From: Acidovorax sp. T1
GTDB taxonomy: Bacteria > Pseudomonadota > Gammaproteobacteria > Burkholderiales > Burkholderiaceae_C
DNA length: 64,000 nt
Assembly: GCF_002176815.1 (NCBI RefSeq)
Contig: NZ_CP021648.1
Location: 2,674,001 to 2,738,000, forward strand
Reading direction: 5' to 3'
The notes under the pieces were generated by a model, which was not told the DNA's origin, did not search any database, and saw nothing but the letters and a program-made list of their open reading frames with translations. Position 1 is the first letter of the stretch; each line of letters begins with the position of its first letter. A program made the position numbers and the translations under genes. Below are positions 17,299 through 27,605 of the stretch, piece by piece.

Positions 17299-19884
17299 TC
17301 AGGCGGCTACGCCGTCGGCCACGTCCTTGTACTCAGCGATCTGGTCGAAGTTCATGTACTTGTAGATCTTGTCGCCATTGGCGCTGAGCACGCCCATGTC
17401 GGCCAGGTATTCGGCCTTGCTCGGGATGCGGCCCAGCTTGGAGCAGATGGCTGACAGTTCGGCAGAACCCAGGTACACGTTGGTGTTTTTGCCCAGGCGG
17501 TTGGGGAAATTGCGCGTGCTGGTGGACATCACGGTGGCGCCTTCCTTCACCTGCGCCTGGTTGCCCATGCACAGCGAGCAGCCCGGCATTTCCATGCGGG
17601 CACCAGCGGCGCCGAACACGCCGTAGTGACCCTCTTCGGTGAGCTGGTGCGCGTCCATCTTGGTGGGAGGGGCCATCCACAGCTTGACCGGGATGTCCTT
17701 CTTGCCTTCGAGCAGCTTGGAAGCTGCGCGGAAGTGGCCGATGTTGGTCATGCACGAGCCAATGAACACTTCATCGATCGGGGCGCCAGCCACGTCCGAC
17801 AGCGTCTTGGCGTCGTCGGGGTCGTTGGGGCAGCAGACGATGGGCTCGGTGATCTCGGCCAGGTCGATCTCGATCACGGCGGCGTATTCGGCGTCGGCAT
17901 CGGGTGCCAGCAGCTCGGGCTTGGCCAGCCAGGCTTCCATGGCCTGGATGCGGCGGCCGATGGTGCGCGCGTCGGCATAGCCCTGGGCAATCATGTTCTT
18001 GAGCAGCACGATGTTCGAGTTGATGTACTCGATGATCGGCTCCTTGTTCAGGCGCACGGTGCAGCCGGCGGCAGAGCGCTCGGCCGAGGCGTCGGACAGC
18101 TCGAATGCCTGCTCGACCTTCATGTCGGGCAGACCTTCGATTTCGAGGATACGGCCCGAGAAGATGTTCTTCTTGCCCTTTTTCTCCACAGTCAGCAGGC
18201 CGGCCTTGATGGCGTACAGCGGAATCGCGTGCACCAGGTCACGCAGCGTCACGCCGGGCTGCATCTGGCCCTTGAAGCGCACCAGCACCGACTCCGGCAT
18301 GTCGAGCGGCATCACGCCCGTGGCCGCGGCAAACGCCACCAGGCCCGAACCTGCGGGGAAGCTGATGCCGATGGGGAAGCGGGTGTGCGAGTCGCCACCG
18401 GTGCCCACGGTGTCGGGCAGCAGCATGCGGTTGAGCCAGCTGTGGATGATGCCGTCGCCGGGCTTGAGCGAGATGCCGCCGCGGTTGCTGATGAACTCGG
18501 GCAGTTCGTGGTGCATCTTCACGTCCACGGGCTTGGGGTAAGCGGCCGTGTGGCAGAAGGACTGCATCACCAGATCGGAGCTGAAACCCAGGCAGGCCAG
18601 GTCTTTCAGCTCGTCGCGCGTCATGGGGCCGGTGGTGTCTTGGGAGCCCACCGAGGTCATCTTGGGCTCGCAATAGGTGCCGGGCAGCACGCCCTGGCCT
18701 TCTGGCAGGCCGCAGGCACGGCCGACCATCTTCTGCGCCAGCGTGAAGCCCTTGCCGTGGCCCTTGGGCACTTGCGGCAGACGGAACAGCGTGCTCACGG
18801 GCAGGCCCAGCGCCTCGCGCGCCTTGGTGGTGAGGCCCCGGCCGATGATCAGCGGAATGCGGCCGCCGGCGCGCACTTCGTCGAACAGCACGTCGCTCTT
18901 GACGGTGAACTCGGCAATGACCTTGCCATCCTTGAGGGCCTTGCCCTCGTAGGGGCGCAGCTCGATGGTGTCGCCCATGTTCATCTGGCTGACGTCGAGT
19001 TCGATGGGCAGCGCGCCCGCGTCTTCCATGGTGTTGTAGAAGATGGGAGCGATCTTGCTGCCCAGGCAGACGCCGCCGAAACGCTTGTTCGGCACGAAGG
19101 GGATGTCTTCGCCCGTGAACCACAGCACGCTGTTGGTGGCCGACTTGCGGCTCGAACCCGTGCCCACCACGTCACCCACGTAGGCCACGAGGCTGCCCTT
19201 GGCGCGCAGGTCTTCGATGAACTTCACCGGGCCGCGCTTGCCGTCTTCCTCAGGGGTGATGCCGTCGCGCTTGTTCTTGAGCATGGCCAGCGCATGCAGC
19301 GGAATGTCGGGGCGGCTCCAGGCGTCGGGCGCGGGCGACAGGTCGTCGGTGTTGGTTTCGCCGGTGACCTTGAGCACCGTGAGCTGGATGCTTTGCGGCA
19401 CTTCAGGGCGGCTGGTGAACCACTCGGCATCGGCCCAGCTTTGCAGCACGGCCTTGGCGAAGGTGTTGCCCTGGTCGGCCTTTTCCTTGACGTCATGGAA
19501 CTGGTCGAACATCAGCAGGGTTTTCTTCAGGCCCTCGGCCGCCACGGCGGCCACGGCAGCGTCGTCGAGCAGGTCGATCAGCGGCGTGAGGTTGTAGCCG
19601 CCCAGCATGGTGCCCAGCAACTCGGTGGCCTTTTCACGGCTGATGAGCGTGCATTTTTCGGTACCGTGCGCCACGGCGGCCAGGTAGCTGGCCTTGACCT
19701 TGGCGGCATCGTCCACGCCGGCGGGCACGCGGTGCGTGATCAGATCAAGCAGGGTTGCTTCCTCGCCTGCGGGCGGGTTCTTCAGCAACTCGATCAGTTC
19801 GCTGGTCTGCTTGGCGCTCAAAGGCAGGGGCGGAATGCCCAATGCGGCGCGTTCGGCCACATGGTCACGGTAGGCTTTCAACAT
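17299..19884 (-). CDS. acnB: bifunctional aconitate hydratase 2 / 2-methylisocitrate dehydratase
   Basis: The 861-aa product matches AcnB in length and architecture: an N-terminal HEAT-like domain (residues 1-160), the swivel domain, then the catalytic iron-sulfur core. Cluster cysteines lie in [10 protein letters not shown] near residue 770, with [12 protein letters not shown] upstream. It interconverts citrate and isocitrate in the TCA cycle. The start at 19884 ([11 protein letters not shown]) has the family N-terminus and a GGAG ribosome binding site 8 bp upstream. It faces away from sdh and gltA but belongs to the same TCA-cycle island. Confidence 0.96.
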   Translation of the reverse strand: MLKAYRDHVAERAALGIPPLPLSAKQTSELIELLKNPPAGEEATLLDLITHRVPAGVDDAAKVKASYLAAVAHGTEKCTLISREKATELLGTMLGGYNLTPLIDLLDDAAVAAVAAEGLKKTLLMFDQFHDVKEKADQGNTFAKAVLQSWADAEWFTSRPEVPQSIQLTVLKVTGETNTDDLSPAPDAWSRPDIPLHALAMLKNKRDGITPEEDGKRGPVKFIEDLRAKGSLVAYVGDVVGTGSSRKSATNSVLWFTGEDIPFVPNKRFGGVCLGSKIAPIFYNTMEDAGALPIELDVSQMNMGDTIELRPYEGKALKDGKVIAEFTVKSDVLFDEVRAGGRIPLIIGRGLTTKAREALGLPVSTLFRLPQVPKGHGKGFTLAQKMVGRACGLPEGQGVLPGTYCEPKMTSVGSQDTTGPMTRDELKDLACLGFSSDLVMQSFCHTAAYPKPVDVKMHHELPEFISNRGGISLKPGDGIIHSWLNRMLLPDTVGTGGDSHTRFPIGISFPAGSGLVAFAAATGVMPLDMPESVLVRFKGQMQPGVTLRDLVHAIPLYAIKAGLLTVEKKGKKNIFSGRILEIEGLPDMKVEQAFELSDASAERSAAGCTVRLNKEPIIEYINSNIVLLKNMIAQGYADARTIGRRIQAMEAWLAKPELLAPDADAEYAAVIEIDLAEITEPIVCCPNDPDDAKTLSDVAGAPIDEVFIGSCMTNIGHFRAASKLLEGKKDIPVKLWMAPPTKMDAHQLTEEGHYGVFGAAGARMEMPGCSLCMGNQAQVKEGATVMSTSTRNFPNRLGKNTNVYLGSAELSAICSKLGRIPSKAEYLADMGVLSANGDKIYKYMNFDQIAEYKDVADGVAA

Positions 19885-19952
19885 CGATTTTCTCCGGTTG
19901 CGTTCTATAAAGTGGGTCAGGTGCGTGCCGGAAACCGGGCGCACCGCAATCG

Positions 19953-20540
19953 TTATTGCTTGGCGACGGGCAGGGGTTCGAGCACGCTGGGGGGCGGGTT
20001 CTTCTTGAGGGATTCGGCCACCAGGTTTTGCTCGGGGCTCATGCATTCATCGGCCAGGCGCTGGCCGCGCTTTTGGTCCATGAGCATGGACTTGTTGGCA
20101 ATCTGCAGCCAGACCGCGCCGCCCTTCTGGTCTTCCAGACGCACCGCGCCGGTGGAGGTTTCAACCGGCGCCATGCGGTACTTGAAGCCCTTGCCTTCCA
20201 CATCGAAGTGGCCGGGCGAGGCGGGGTCGGCTTTCAGGGTGACGTGGGCACCGAGCTCGCAGGCAATGCGGCCTACATGCACGCGTTGGGCAATGGCCAA
20301 TTCGGCAGGCGAAAGTGCGGCCTCGGCGGCCATGATGCCCGCAGCCACCTGACCGGTGGCAGACCTGAGCTGGGTGCGGCTGCTTGGAGGCTCTGCCTTG
20401 GCGGTCTTGGCGGTCTTGGCTTTGGCTGGTGCCTTGGCGGTTGCCTTGGCAGCCGGTTTGGCTGCAGGCTGTGCGGGTGTCTGGGCCAGCGCAAAGGCGG
20501 GCGCCAGCAGCATCAGGGCAGAGGCGATAAAGGTTTTCAT
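19953..20540 (-). CDS. secreted hypothetical protein with Ala/Lys-rich linker
   Basis: The 195-aa product has a clear signal peptide ([19 protein letters not shown], about 19 residues). A low-complexity Ala/Lys/Pro segment (about 20-50) follows, then a globular part with [20 protein letters not shown] and [18 protein letters not shown]. It is probably periplasmic. I do not recognise the family. It lies 68 bp upstream of acnB on the same strand and 22 bp downstream of the CitE-like gene, so it may be co-transcribed with the TCA genes; any link to them is only positional. Confidence 0.7.
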   Translation of the reverse strand: MKTFIASALMLLAPAFALAQTPAQPAAKPAAKATAKAPAKAKTAKTAKAEPPSSRTQLRSATGQVAAGIMAAEAALSPAELAIAQRVHVGRIACELGAHVTLKADPASPGHFDVEGKGFKYRMAPVETSTGAVRLEDQKGGAVWLQIANKSMLMDQKRGQRLADECMSPEQNLVAESLKKNPPPSVLEPLPVAKQ

Positions 20541-20562
20541 CAGAGATCCTGCAGGTAAATGT

Positions 20563-21666
20563 TCAGGGACAGGCTTGTTCAGGGACAGGGGGCACAGAAG
20601 GGGCGAACCACGGGCCCACGGCCGCAGGCAAAGTGCGCCCGGTGCTGTGCGCACGCTCCAGCAACTGCCAGTAATAGCGGTAACTGGCACGGTCATGCAA
20701 GGTGCCGTCAAAACTGATGGGAGCCCAATCAGCGTCTGCGGCAGCAGCTATTATTTTTGATGCAACTTCAATGTCATCCTGCGTGGGCGCAAAGGCCTCG
20801 AGGATGGGTCGGATCTGCGCCGGGTGGATGCTCCACATGCGCGTGTAGCCAAACTCGCGGGCAGCGCGGCTGGCTGCGGCCTGCATGGCCGCCATGTCGC
20901 TGAATTCGGTCACTACGCAGTGCGAAGGCACCTTGCCATGGGCATGGCAGGCGGAGGCGATTTCCAGCTTGGCACGCACCACCAGCGGGTGCGAGAACTG
21001 CCCCGACGAGGTCATGGCCGATGCGGGAATGGCGCCGCCATGGGCCGACACAAAATCCATCAGCCCAAAGCTCAGGCTTTGCACCAGCGGGTGCGCGGCG
21101 ATCTCGAAGGCTCGGTGCACCGCAGCCGGGGATTCGATCAGCACCTGCAGGGGCAGATGCCCGGCCGATGCGCGTTGCAGGGCTTTTTCGGCCTGTATCA
21201 CGTCATCCACCGACTCGACCTTGGGCAGCATGATGTGGGTAAGCCGATGACCGGCTTCCCCGGCAATGGTGGCCACATCGTTGGTAAATGCGGGGTGGTC
21301 CACGGGGTGCACCCGCGCACCCACGCGCGCCGCCGGGGCGGCATCGCGCGCCAGGGCAGCCACCAGGGCCGCGTGCGCTGCTTCGTCACCCACCGGGGCA
21401 CCGTCTTCGCAATCGAGCGTGACGTCAAAGACGCACGCGCCGAACTCCTCGGTCATCTGGGCCTGCAATTGCAGGCTCTTGCGCATGCGTGCCGGGGCAC
21501 CGCTGTAATGGTCGCACACCGGCAAGGTGGCGGAAGCCGCCTGGGCGCCTAGCAGCACCTCGCGCGGGTGGGCTCGCCCGCCCGCGCTGTTCACGCCAAA
21601 GGCTGCGCCGCCCTGGGGAAGGGAGGCACTGCCCGAGGGTGGTTCTGCGCGGCGCACAACGCTCAT
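20563..21666 (-). CDS. HpcH/HpaI aldolase / citrate lyase beta-like CoA ester lyase
   Basis: The 367-aa product is a CitE-like TIM-barrel lyase. Motifs are [18 protein letters not shown] (metal and CoA region), [10 protein letters not shown] (arginine ligand), [21 protein letters not shown] (metal-binding Glu) and [10 protein letters not shown]. Such enzymes cleave or form malyl-CoA, beta-methylmalyl-CoA or citramalyl-CoA; the substrate is not determined. The position 4 bp after mdh suggests malate/malyl-CoA metabolism (inference). The N-terminal 40 residues are less conserved, so a later start is possible. Bases 20721-20764 resemble the dispersed repeat. Confidence 0.83.
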   Translation of the reverse strand: MSVVRRAEPPSGSASLPQGGAAFGVNSAGGRAHPREVLLGAQAASATLPVCDHYSGAPARMRKSLQLQAQMTEEFGACVFDVTLDCEDGAPVGDEAAHAALVAALARDAAPAARVGARVHPVDHPAFTNDVATIAGEAGHRLTHIMLPKVESVDDVIQAEKALQRASAGHLPLQVLIESPAAVHRAFEIAAHPLVQSLSFGLMDFVSAHGGAIPASAMTSSGQFSHPLVVRAKLEIASACHAHGKVPSHCVVTEFSDMAAMQAAASRAAREFGYTRMWSIHPAQIRPILEAFAPTQDDIEVASKIIAAAADADWAPISFDGTLHDRASYRYYWQLLERAHSTGRTLPAAVGPWFAPSVPPVPEQACP

Positions 21667-21670
21667 GGCA

Positions 21671-22657
21671 TCAGAGCAGGTGCTTGACGCCGTCTTGCTC
21701 GCCTTGCAGTTCGGCCAGCGTGATGTTGATGCGCTCTTGCGAGAACGCGTCGATTTCCAGGCCTTCAACGATCTTGTACTCGCCGTTTTCGCAGGTGACG
21801 GGGAAGCCGAACATCGTGTCCTTGGGAATACCGTACTGGCCGTCCGAAGGAATACCCATGGTGACCCACTTGCCGTTGGTGCCCAGGGCCCAGTCACGCA
21901 TGTGGTCGATGGCAGCGTTGGCAGCCGAGGCAGCCGACGACAGTCCACGGGCTTCGATGATCGCCGCGCCGCGCTTGCCCACCGTGGGCAGGAACACGTT
22001 GGCATTCCATTCCTGATCGTTGATCATCTTGGCAACGCTTTCGCCGTTGATGGTGGCGAAGCGGTAGTCGGCGTACATGGTGGGCGAATGGTTGCCCCAG
22101 ACGGTCAGCTTTTCGATGTCGGCCACGGCCTTGCCGGTCTTGGCAGCGATCTGGCTGGCGGCGCGGTTGTGGTCCAGGCGCAGCATGGCGGTGAAGTTCT
22201 TGCGCGGCAGATCCGGCGCGCTCTTCATGGCGATGTAGGCGTTGGTGTTGGCGGGGTTGCCCACCACCAGCACCTTCACATCGCGGCTGGCCACGGCGTT
22301 CAGGGCCTTGCCTTGTGCGGTGAAGATGGCGCCGTTGACGGCCAGCAGCTCGGCGCGTTCCATGCCGGGGCCACGGGGGCGCGAACCCACCAGCAGGGCG
22401 TAGTCGGCATCCTTGAAGGCGGTCATCGGGTCGCTGTGGGCGGTCATCTCCACGAGCAGCGGGAAAGCGCAGTCATCGAGTTCCATCATCACGCCCTTGA
22501 GCGCTTTTTGCGGGCCTTCCACGGGCACTTCAAGCAGTTGCAGGATGACGGGCTGGTCCTTGCCCAGCATTTCGCCCGAGGCGATGCGGAACAGCAGGGC
22601 GTAACCGATTTGACCAGCAGCGCCGGTAACGGCAACACGGACGGGCTTCTTGCTCAT
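21671..22657 (-). CDS. mdh: malate dehydrogenase
   Basis: The 328-aa NAD-dependent malate dehydrogenase has the Rossmann motif [20 protein letters not shown] (residues 10-29), substrate arginines in [28 protein letters not shown], and the catalytic His in [10 protein letters not shown]. It is the long bacterial type seen in Burkholderiales. It oxidises malate to oxaloacetate in the TCA cycle. Its promoter must lie in the 217-bp spacer shared with gntR, which carries a 12-bp palindrome, so regulation by GntR is likely. Confidence 0.96.
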   Translation of the reverse strand: MSKKPVRVAVTGAAGQIGYALLFRIASGEMLGKDQPVILQLLEVPVEGPQKALKGVMMELDDCAFPLLVEMTAHSDPMTAFKDADYALLVGSRPRGPGMERAELLAVNGAIFTAQGKALNAVASRDVKVLVVGNPANTNAYIAMKSAPDLPRKNFTAMLRLDHNRAASQIAAKTGKAVADIEKLTVWGNHSPTMYADYRFATINGESVAKMINDQEWNANVFLPTVGKRGAAIIEARGLSSAASAANAAIDHMRDWALGTNGKWVTMGIPSDGQYGIPKDTMFGFPVTCENGEYKIVEGLEIDAFSQERINITLAELQGEQDGVKHLL

Positions 22658-22790
22658 GGTGAAAACTCCAGGAAATGGGAAAACAGGAATAGGTGAAATG
22701 CAAGCACCAGCGCCTGTTACCAGCAGCCCGTGCCCCGCAAAAACAGCCTTGGAGTGTACCGCCGATTGCTGCGACAGGTCAATTTGTCTT

Positions 22791-22808
22791 ATGTCTTATA
22801 TAAGATAT
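22791..22808. promoter_or_regulatory. GntR-type operator palindrome in the mdh/gntR spacer
   Basis: The perfect palindrome TCTTATATAAGA (22794-22805) lies in ATGTCTTATATAAGATAT and is preceded by a second half-site in direct orientation (GTCTTAT, starting at about 22786). Short AT-centred palindromes of this kind are typical GntR-family operators. It lies between the divergent mdh and gntR genes and could control both; the assignment is inference. Confidence 0.6.
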
Positions 22809-22874
22809 GATCGAGCCCAGCCATCAGCGCGCGAGACTGCTTCGCGCAGCCGCTCCACCCTATTTTTCTTCGCC

Positions 22875-23663
22875 ATGTCTTCGCTTCCGCTCCCCGTTGA
22901 CGCGCCCGCGCCACCTCTCGGTGGTGCGGGCGCGGCGACACCGGCATTCAGCCCGCTGTACCAGCAGATCAAGGCGCTGATCCTGCAGAGCCTGCAGCAG
23001 GGCGAATGGAAGCCTGGCGAAGCCATTCCCAGCGAAATGGAACTGGCGGCGCGGTTTCGCGTGAGCCAGGGCACGGTGCGCAAGGCCATTGACGAGCTGG
23101 CGGCCGAAAACCTCGTGGTGCGCCGCCAGGGCAAGGGCACTTTCGTGGCCACCCATGCCGAGCAGCATGTGCAATACCGCTTCCTGAAGCTCTTGCCCGA
23201 CAGCGGCGACGCCCGCGAAGAAGGCCCGGCACAACGCACCGTGCTGGAATGCCGGCGCGTGCGCGCCAGCGCCGATGTGGCGCGCGCCCTGGCGCTGCGC
23301 AGCGGCGACCCGGTGGTGCATGCGCGGCGCATCCTGTCGTTTGCGGGCGAGCCCACCATTCTTGAAGACATCTGGCTGCCCGGCCAGGCCTTCAAGGGCC
23401 TGACGGCCGGGCAGATGGCCACCTACCAGGGCCCGACCTATGCCATGTTTGAACTCGACTTTGGCGTGCGCATGGTGCGGGCCGAAGAAAAAATCCGTGC
23501 CGTGCTGCCCGATGGCGAGCAGGCGCAGCTTTTGCACACCACCGCCAGCACCCCCCTGCTGAGCGTAGAGCGCATCGCCTACACCTACAACGATGTTCCC
23601 ATGGAGTTACGACGAGGCCTTTACCGCACCGACACCCACCACTACCACAATGAATTGAGCTGA
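22875..23663 (+). CDS. GntR family transcriptional regulator with UTRA domain
   Basis: The 262-aa product has an N-terminal GntR winged helix (about 30-95; IPSEMELAARFRVSQGTVRK) and a C-terminal UTRA ligand-binding domain of the HutC subfamily (about 100-262; LPDSGDAREEGPAQRTVLEC, PTILEDIWLPGQAFKG, ELRRGLYRTDTHHYHNELS). It lies between mdh and sdhCDAB, with an operator-like palindrome upstream, so it probably controls these TCA genes in response to an organic acid. The start at 22875 (MSSLPLPVD) was chosen as the first plausible ATG. Confidence 0.88.
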   Translation: MSSLPLPVDAPAPPLGGAGAATPAFSPLYQQIKALILQSLQQGEWKPGEAIPSEMELAARFRVSQGTVRKAIDELAAENLVVRRQGKGTFVATHAEQHVQYRFLKLLPDSGDAREEGPAQRTVLECRRVRASADVARALALRSGDPVVHARRILSFAGEPTILEDIWLPGQAFKGLTAGQMATYQGPTYAMFELDFGVRMVRAEEKIRAVLPDGEQAQLLHTTASTPLLSVERIAYTYNDVPMELRRGLYRTDTHHYHNELS

Positions 23664-23741
23664 CAACACGCTGGCACTTGAACAGAAACATCAAAATATT
23701 GCAGCAGGGGAATACCCCACTTGTTGCGTTGCAATAGAATT

Positions 23742-23770
23742 TTGCGTTCTTTGCACCGTCAAATTACAAA
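23742..23770 (+). promoter_or_regulatory. candidate sdhC promoter
   Basis: TTGCGT (23742-23747) and TACAAA (23765-23770) are separated by 17 bp, 28 bp upstream of the sdhC start. A small palindrome (GGGG-AATA-CCCC) lies shortly upstream. The hexamers are only partial matches to sigma-70, so this is tentative. Confidence 0.3.
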
Positions 23771-23798
23771 GTAGTTACATCCACGAAAGCACCCCGCC

Positions 23799-24233
23799 AT
23801 GACAGAGCTTGCCAAAAAACGGCCTGAATTCCGCAACATCAACGCCTTCAAGGACCTCACCACCTACCGCATGGCACCTGCAGCATGGGTATCCATCCTG
23901 CACCGTGCCAGCGGCGTGATCATGTTCCTGCTGCTGCCGTTCATCCTCTGGATGTTTGACACGTCCGTGTCGTCCGAATTTTCTTTCGCGAAATTCAAGG
24001 CCGTCTTCAATATTGGCGTCGGCTTTGTGCCCGGCTGGTTCTTCAAGCTCCTGGCACTGGCGCTGATCTGGTCGTATCTGCACCACTTCACCGCAGGTCT
24101 GCGCCATCTGTGGATGGACATCAGCCACGACGCCGTGACCAAGGAGTTCGGCAAGACTTCGGCCATTGCCACGCTGGCGATCAGCATTGCGCTGACGCTG
24201 GTGCTGGGCGCGAAGCTGTTCGGTTTGTATTGA
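23799..24233 (+). CDS. sdhC: succinate dehydrogenase cytochrome b556 subunit
   Basis: The 144-aa membrane anchor has a family N-terminus (RPEFRNINAF) and three hydrophobic helices. RASGVIMFLLLPFILWM lies near 46-62, and the helix LALALIWSYLHHFTAGLRHL near 85-105 carries the heme-ligand histidine. With SdhD it binds heme b and ubiquinone. First gene of sdhCDAB. Confidence 0.94.
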   Translation: MTELAKKRPEFRNINAFKDLTTYRMAPAAWVSILHRASGVIMFLLLPFILWMFDTSVSSEFSFAKFKAVFNIGVGFVPGWFFKLLALALIWSYLHHFTAGLRHLWMDISHDAVTKEFGKTSAIATLAISIALTLVLGAKLFGLY

Positions 24234-24289
24234 GTAACACAGCGGTTTCCGCCTTGGGCGGGGCCGCGCAAGCACCAAAGGAAAACACC

Positions 24290-24655
24290 ATGTCCGTCAA
24301 TTACGGCTCCAAGCGCATCGTTGTGGGCGCCCACTATGGTCTGCGTGACTGGCTCAGCCAGCGTGTGACCGCGGCCCTCATGGCCCTGTTCACCATCGCC
24401 CTGCTCGCGCAGCTGGTCTTCACCCAAGGCCCCATCGGCTACGACGTGTGGGCCGGCATTTTCTCTGCCCAGTGGATGAAGGTTCTGACCTTCTCCATCA
24501 TCGTCGCACTGGCCTGGCATGTCTGGGTGGGCGTGCGCGACATTTTCATGGATTACATCCAGCCCGTGGGCCTGCGCCTGGTGCTGCAGATTTTCACCAT
24601 CGTCTGGCTGGTCGGCTGTGCCGGCTGGGGCATCCAGGTTCTGTGGCGTCTCTGA
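24290..24655 (+). CDS. sdhD: succinate dehydrogenase membrane anchor subunit
   Basis: The 121-aa second membrane anchor has three helices (VTAALMALFTIALLAQLVF, MKVLTFSIIVALAWHVWVGV, LVLQIFTIVWLVGCAGWGI). The histidine in ALAWHVWVGVRDIFMDYI is the expected heme/quinone-site region. The N-terminal RIVVGAHYGLRDWLSQR is typical of beta-proteobacterial SdhD. The start follows AAAGGAAAACACC. Confidence 0.93.
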   Translation: MSVNYGSKRIVVGAHYGLRDWLSQRVTAALMALFTIALLAQLVFTQGPIGYDVWAGIFSAQWMKVLTFSIIVALAWHVWVGVRDIFMDYIQPVGLRLVLQIFTIVWLVGCAGWGIQVLWRL

Positions 24656-24680
24656 TTCCCGCGACTGAAGGCAAAAAACA

Positions 24681-26489
24681 ATGAGCTACACCAACGCTAA
24701 CATTACCAAGCGCAAATTTGACGTCGTCATCATCGGTGCCGGCGGCTCCGGCATGCGCGCCGCGCTTGAACTCTCCCGCGCCGGCCTGAACGTGGCCTCG
24801 CTGTCCAAGGTGTTCCCCACCCGCAGCCACACTGTGGCAGCACAAGGCGGCGTTTCGGCCTCGCTGGGCAACATGAGCGAGGACAACTGGCACTACCACT
24901 TCTACGACACCATCAAGGGCTCCGACTGGCTGGGCGACCAGGACGCCATCGAGTTCATGTGCCGCGAAGCACCGAAGGTGGTGTATGAGCTTGAACACTT
25001 CGGCATGCCGTTCGACCGCAACCCTGACGGCACAATCTACCAGCGCCCCTTTGGCGGCCACACCGCCAACTACGGTGAAAAGCCCGTGCAGCGCGCCTGC
25101 GCCGCCGCCGACCGCACCGGCCACGCCATGCTGCACACGCTGTACCAGCAGAATGTCAAGGCCAAGACCAACTTCTTCGTCGAGTGGATGGCCCTGGACC
25201 TGATCCGCGATGCCGAGGGCGACGTGGTCGGCGTGACAGCGCTGGAAATGGAAACCGGCGACCTGTACATCCTGGAAGCCAAGACCGTGCTGCTGGCCAC
25301 CGGCGGTGCCGGGCGCATCTTCGCGGCATCCACCAACGCCTTCATCAACACCGGTGACGGCCTGGGCATGGCGGCACGTGCTGGCATTGCGCTGCAGGAC
25401 ATGGAATTCTGGCAATTCCACCCCACTGGCGTGGCCGGTGCCGGTGTGCTGCTGACCGAAGGCTGCCGCGGCGAAGGCGCCATCTTGCTCAACAGCAACG
25501 GAGAGCGCTTCATGGAGCGCTATGCGCCCACCCTGAAGGATCTGGCACCCCGCGATTTCGTCTCGCGTTCGATGGACCAGGAAATCAAGGAAGGCCGTGG
25601 CTGTGGTCCGAACAAGGACTATGTGATGCTCAAGCTCAGCCACCTGGGTGCGGACACCATCCACAAGCGCCTGCCGTCGGTGTATGAAATTGGTGTCAAC
25701 TTCGCCAACGTGGACATCACCAAGGAAGACATCCCCGTGGTGCCCACCATCCACTACCAAATGGGCGGCGTGCCCACCAACATCAACGGCCAGGTGATCA
25801 CCCAGGCCAACGGCATCAACAACGCCGTGGTGAACGGTCTTTATGCCGTGGGCGAATGCGCCTGCGTGAGCGTGCACGGCGCCAACCGCCTGGGCACCAA
25901 CTCGCTGCTGGACCTGCTGGTGTTCGGCAAGGCTGCTGGCCGCCACATCGTCGAGTTCAACAACAAGAACAAGGAGCACAAGCCCCTGCCCAAGGATGCG
26001 GCCGACCGCACCCTGGAACGCCTGAACCAGCTCGACAAGTCCAGCGACGGTATCTACGCGCAAAACCTGGCCGGCGACATCCGCTCCACCATGCAGCAGC
26101 ACGCGGGCGTGTTCCGCACCCAGGCCAGCATGGACGAAGGCGTCAAGAAAGTCGCTGAAATCCGCACCCGCGTGGCTGGGGTCACGCTCAAGGACAAGTC
26201 CAAGGTGTTCAATACCGCGCGCATCGAGGCGCTGGAAGTGGACAACCTGATCGAAGTGGCCCAGGCCACCATGGTGTCGGCCGCAGCCCGCAAGGAGTGC
26301 CGTGGCGCACACACCGTGTACGACTATGAGCACCCCGCCGACCACGCCGATTTCCCGCTGGGCCGCAACGACAAGGAATGGCTCAAGCACACGCTGTGGT
26401 ACAGCGAAGGCAGCCGCCTCGACTACAAGCCCGTCAACCTCAAGCCTTTGACGGTGGACAGCGTTCCTCCGAAGGTCCGTACGTTCTAA
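24681..26489 (+). CDS. sdhA: succinate dehydrogenase flavoprotein subunit
   Basis: The 602-aa catalytic subunit has an FAD-binding motif (VVIIGAGGSGMRAALELSRA), the flavinylated histidine in SRSHTVAAQGGVSASLGNM (about residue 55), and active-site regions HPTGVAGAGVL and LGTNSLLDLLVFG. It oxidises succinate to fumarate on the cytoplasmic side of complex II. sdhE, encoding the FAD-attachment factor, follows in the same operon. Confidence 0.97.
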   Translation: MSYTNANITKRKFDVVIIGAGGSGMRAALELSRAGLNVASLSKVFPTRSHTVAAQGGVSASLGNMSEDNWHYHFYDTIKGSDWLGDQDAIEFMCREAPKVVYELEHFGMPFDRNPDGTIYQRPFGGHTANYGEKPVQRACAAADRTGHAMLHTLYQQNVKAKTNFFVEWMALDLIRDAEGDVVGVTALEMETGDLYILEAKTVLLATGGAGRIFAASTNAFINTGDGLGMAARAGIALQDMEFWQFHPTGVAGAGVLLTEGCRGEGAILLNSNGERFMERYAPTLKDLAPRDFVSRSMDQEIKEGRGCGPNKDYVMLKLSHLGADTIHKRLPSVYEIGVNFANVDITKEDIPVVPTIHYQMGGVPTNINGQVITQANGINNAVVNGLYAVGECACVSVHGANRLGTNSLLDLLVFGKAAGRHIVEFNNKNKEHKPLPKDAADRTLERLNQLDKSSDGIYAQNLAGDIRSTMQQHAGVFRTQASMDEGVKKVAEIRTRVAGVTLKDKSKVFNTARIEALEVDNLIEVAQATMVSAAARKECRGAHTVYDYEHPADHADFPLGRNDKEWLKHTLWYSEGSRLDYKPVNLKPLTVDSVPPKVRTF

Positions 26490-26509
26490 ATCGTCACGAG
26501 AGAAGAAAC

Positions 26510-27214
26510 ATGCAAAAACGCACATTCCAAATCTACCGCTACGATCCGGACAGGGATGCCAAGCCCTACATGCAGACCATCGAGATCGAACTCGACGGCC
26601 ACGAGCGCATGTTGCTGGACGCGCTGATCAAGCTCAAGGAACAGGATCCCACACTGTCGTTCCGCCGCTCCTGCCGTGAAGGCGTCTGCGGTTCGGACGC
26701 CATGAACATCAATGGCAAGAACGGCCTGGCCTGCCTGACCAACATGAACACGCTCAAGGGCACCATCGTGCTCAAGCCGCTGCCGGGCCTGCCCGTGATC
26801 CGCGACCTGATCGTGGATATGACGCAGTTCTTCAAGCAATACAACTCGATCAAGCCCTACCTGATCAATGAAGAACTGGCGCCCGACCGTGAGCGCCTGC
26901 AGTCGCCCGAAGAGCGCGAAGAACTCAACGGCCTGTACGAGTGCATCCTGTGCGCCAGCTGCTCCACATCCTGCCCCAGTTTCTGGTGGAACCCCGACAA
27001 GTTCGTGGGTCCCGCCGGTCTGCTGCAGGCTTACCGCTTCATCGCCGACAGCCGCGATGACGCCACGGGCGCGCGCCTGGACAACCTCGAAGACCCCTAC
27101 CGCCTGTTCCGCTGCCACACCATCATGAACTGCGTAGACGTGTGCCCCAAAGGTCTGAACCCCACGCGCGCCATCGGCAAGATCAAGGAACTGATGGTGC
27201 GTCGCGCCATCTGA
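26510..27214 (+). CDS. sdhB: succinate dehydrogenase iron-sulfur subunit
   Basis: The 234-aa subunit carries all three clusters: [2Fe-2S] ligands in SCREGVCGSDAMNINGKNGL followed by AC, [4Fe-4S] in ECILCASCSTSCP, and [3Fe-4S] in CVDVCPKGLNP with the preceding CHTIMN. It passes electrons from FAD to quinone. The start at 26510 (MQKRTFQIYRYD) follows GAGAAGAAAC. Confidence 0.97.
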   Translation: MQKRTFQIYRYDPDRDAKPYMQTIEIELDGHERMLLDALIKLKEQDPTLSFRRSCREGVCGSDAMNINGKNGLACLTNMNTLKGTIVLKPLPGLPVIRDLIVDMTQFFKQYNSIKPYLINEELAPDRERLQSPEEREELNGLYECILCASCSTSCPSFWWNPDKFVGPAGLLQAYRFIADSRDDATGARLDNLEDPYRLFRCHTIMNCVDVCPKGLNPTRAIGKIKELMVRRAI

Positions 27215-27229
27215 AGCGAGCGCAAAGCC

Positions 27230-27544
27230 ATGGGTGAAACGTCCACCATCGCCAGCGCAGCAGCCTCACCGCTGCTGGACGAGCGCGCACTGAGCAAGCT
27301 GCACTGGCGCTGCAGGAGGGGGCTGCTGGAGAACGACCTGTTCATCGAGCAGTTTTTCACCCGTTTTGAGCCCCAGCTGACCCAACGCCACGCCGACGGC
27401 CTGATGGCCCTCATGGACCTGGCGGACAACGACCTGCTGGACCTGTTGCTGCGCCGGCGCGAGCCACAGGCCCCGCTGGACACACCTCAAGTGCACGAAG
27501 TGCTCAGCATGCTGCGGCAAGGTGGCAGCACCGCGGTGCAATAG
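27230..27544 (+). CDS. sdhE: FAD assembly factor SdhE
   Basis: The 104-aa product carries the SdhE/CptB motif RRGLLENDLFIEQFF (RGxxEND, about residues 29-43), which helps attach FAD covalently to SdhA. It begins 15 bp after sdhB, fitting its role. The N-terminal 20 residues extend beyond the E. coli protein (88 aa). Confidence 0.92.
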   Translation: MGETSTIASAAASPLLDERALSKLHWRCRRGLLENDLFIEQFFTRFEPQLTQRHADGLMALMDLADNDLLDLLLRRREPQAPLDTPQVHEVLSMLRQGGSTAVQ

Positions 27545-27605
27545 TGCCCCGACACTGAATCGATAGCCCCAGACCGGATCTCGGAAACCCCAAAGGAAAG
27601 TAACA

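Noticed and set aside
17626..20352. Very long open frame antisense to acnB
   Set aside because: It is a shadow of acnB codon usage in GC-rich DNA; its translation shows biased composition (His, Gln, Gly, Val) and no domain, while acnB is unmistakable.
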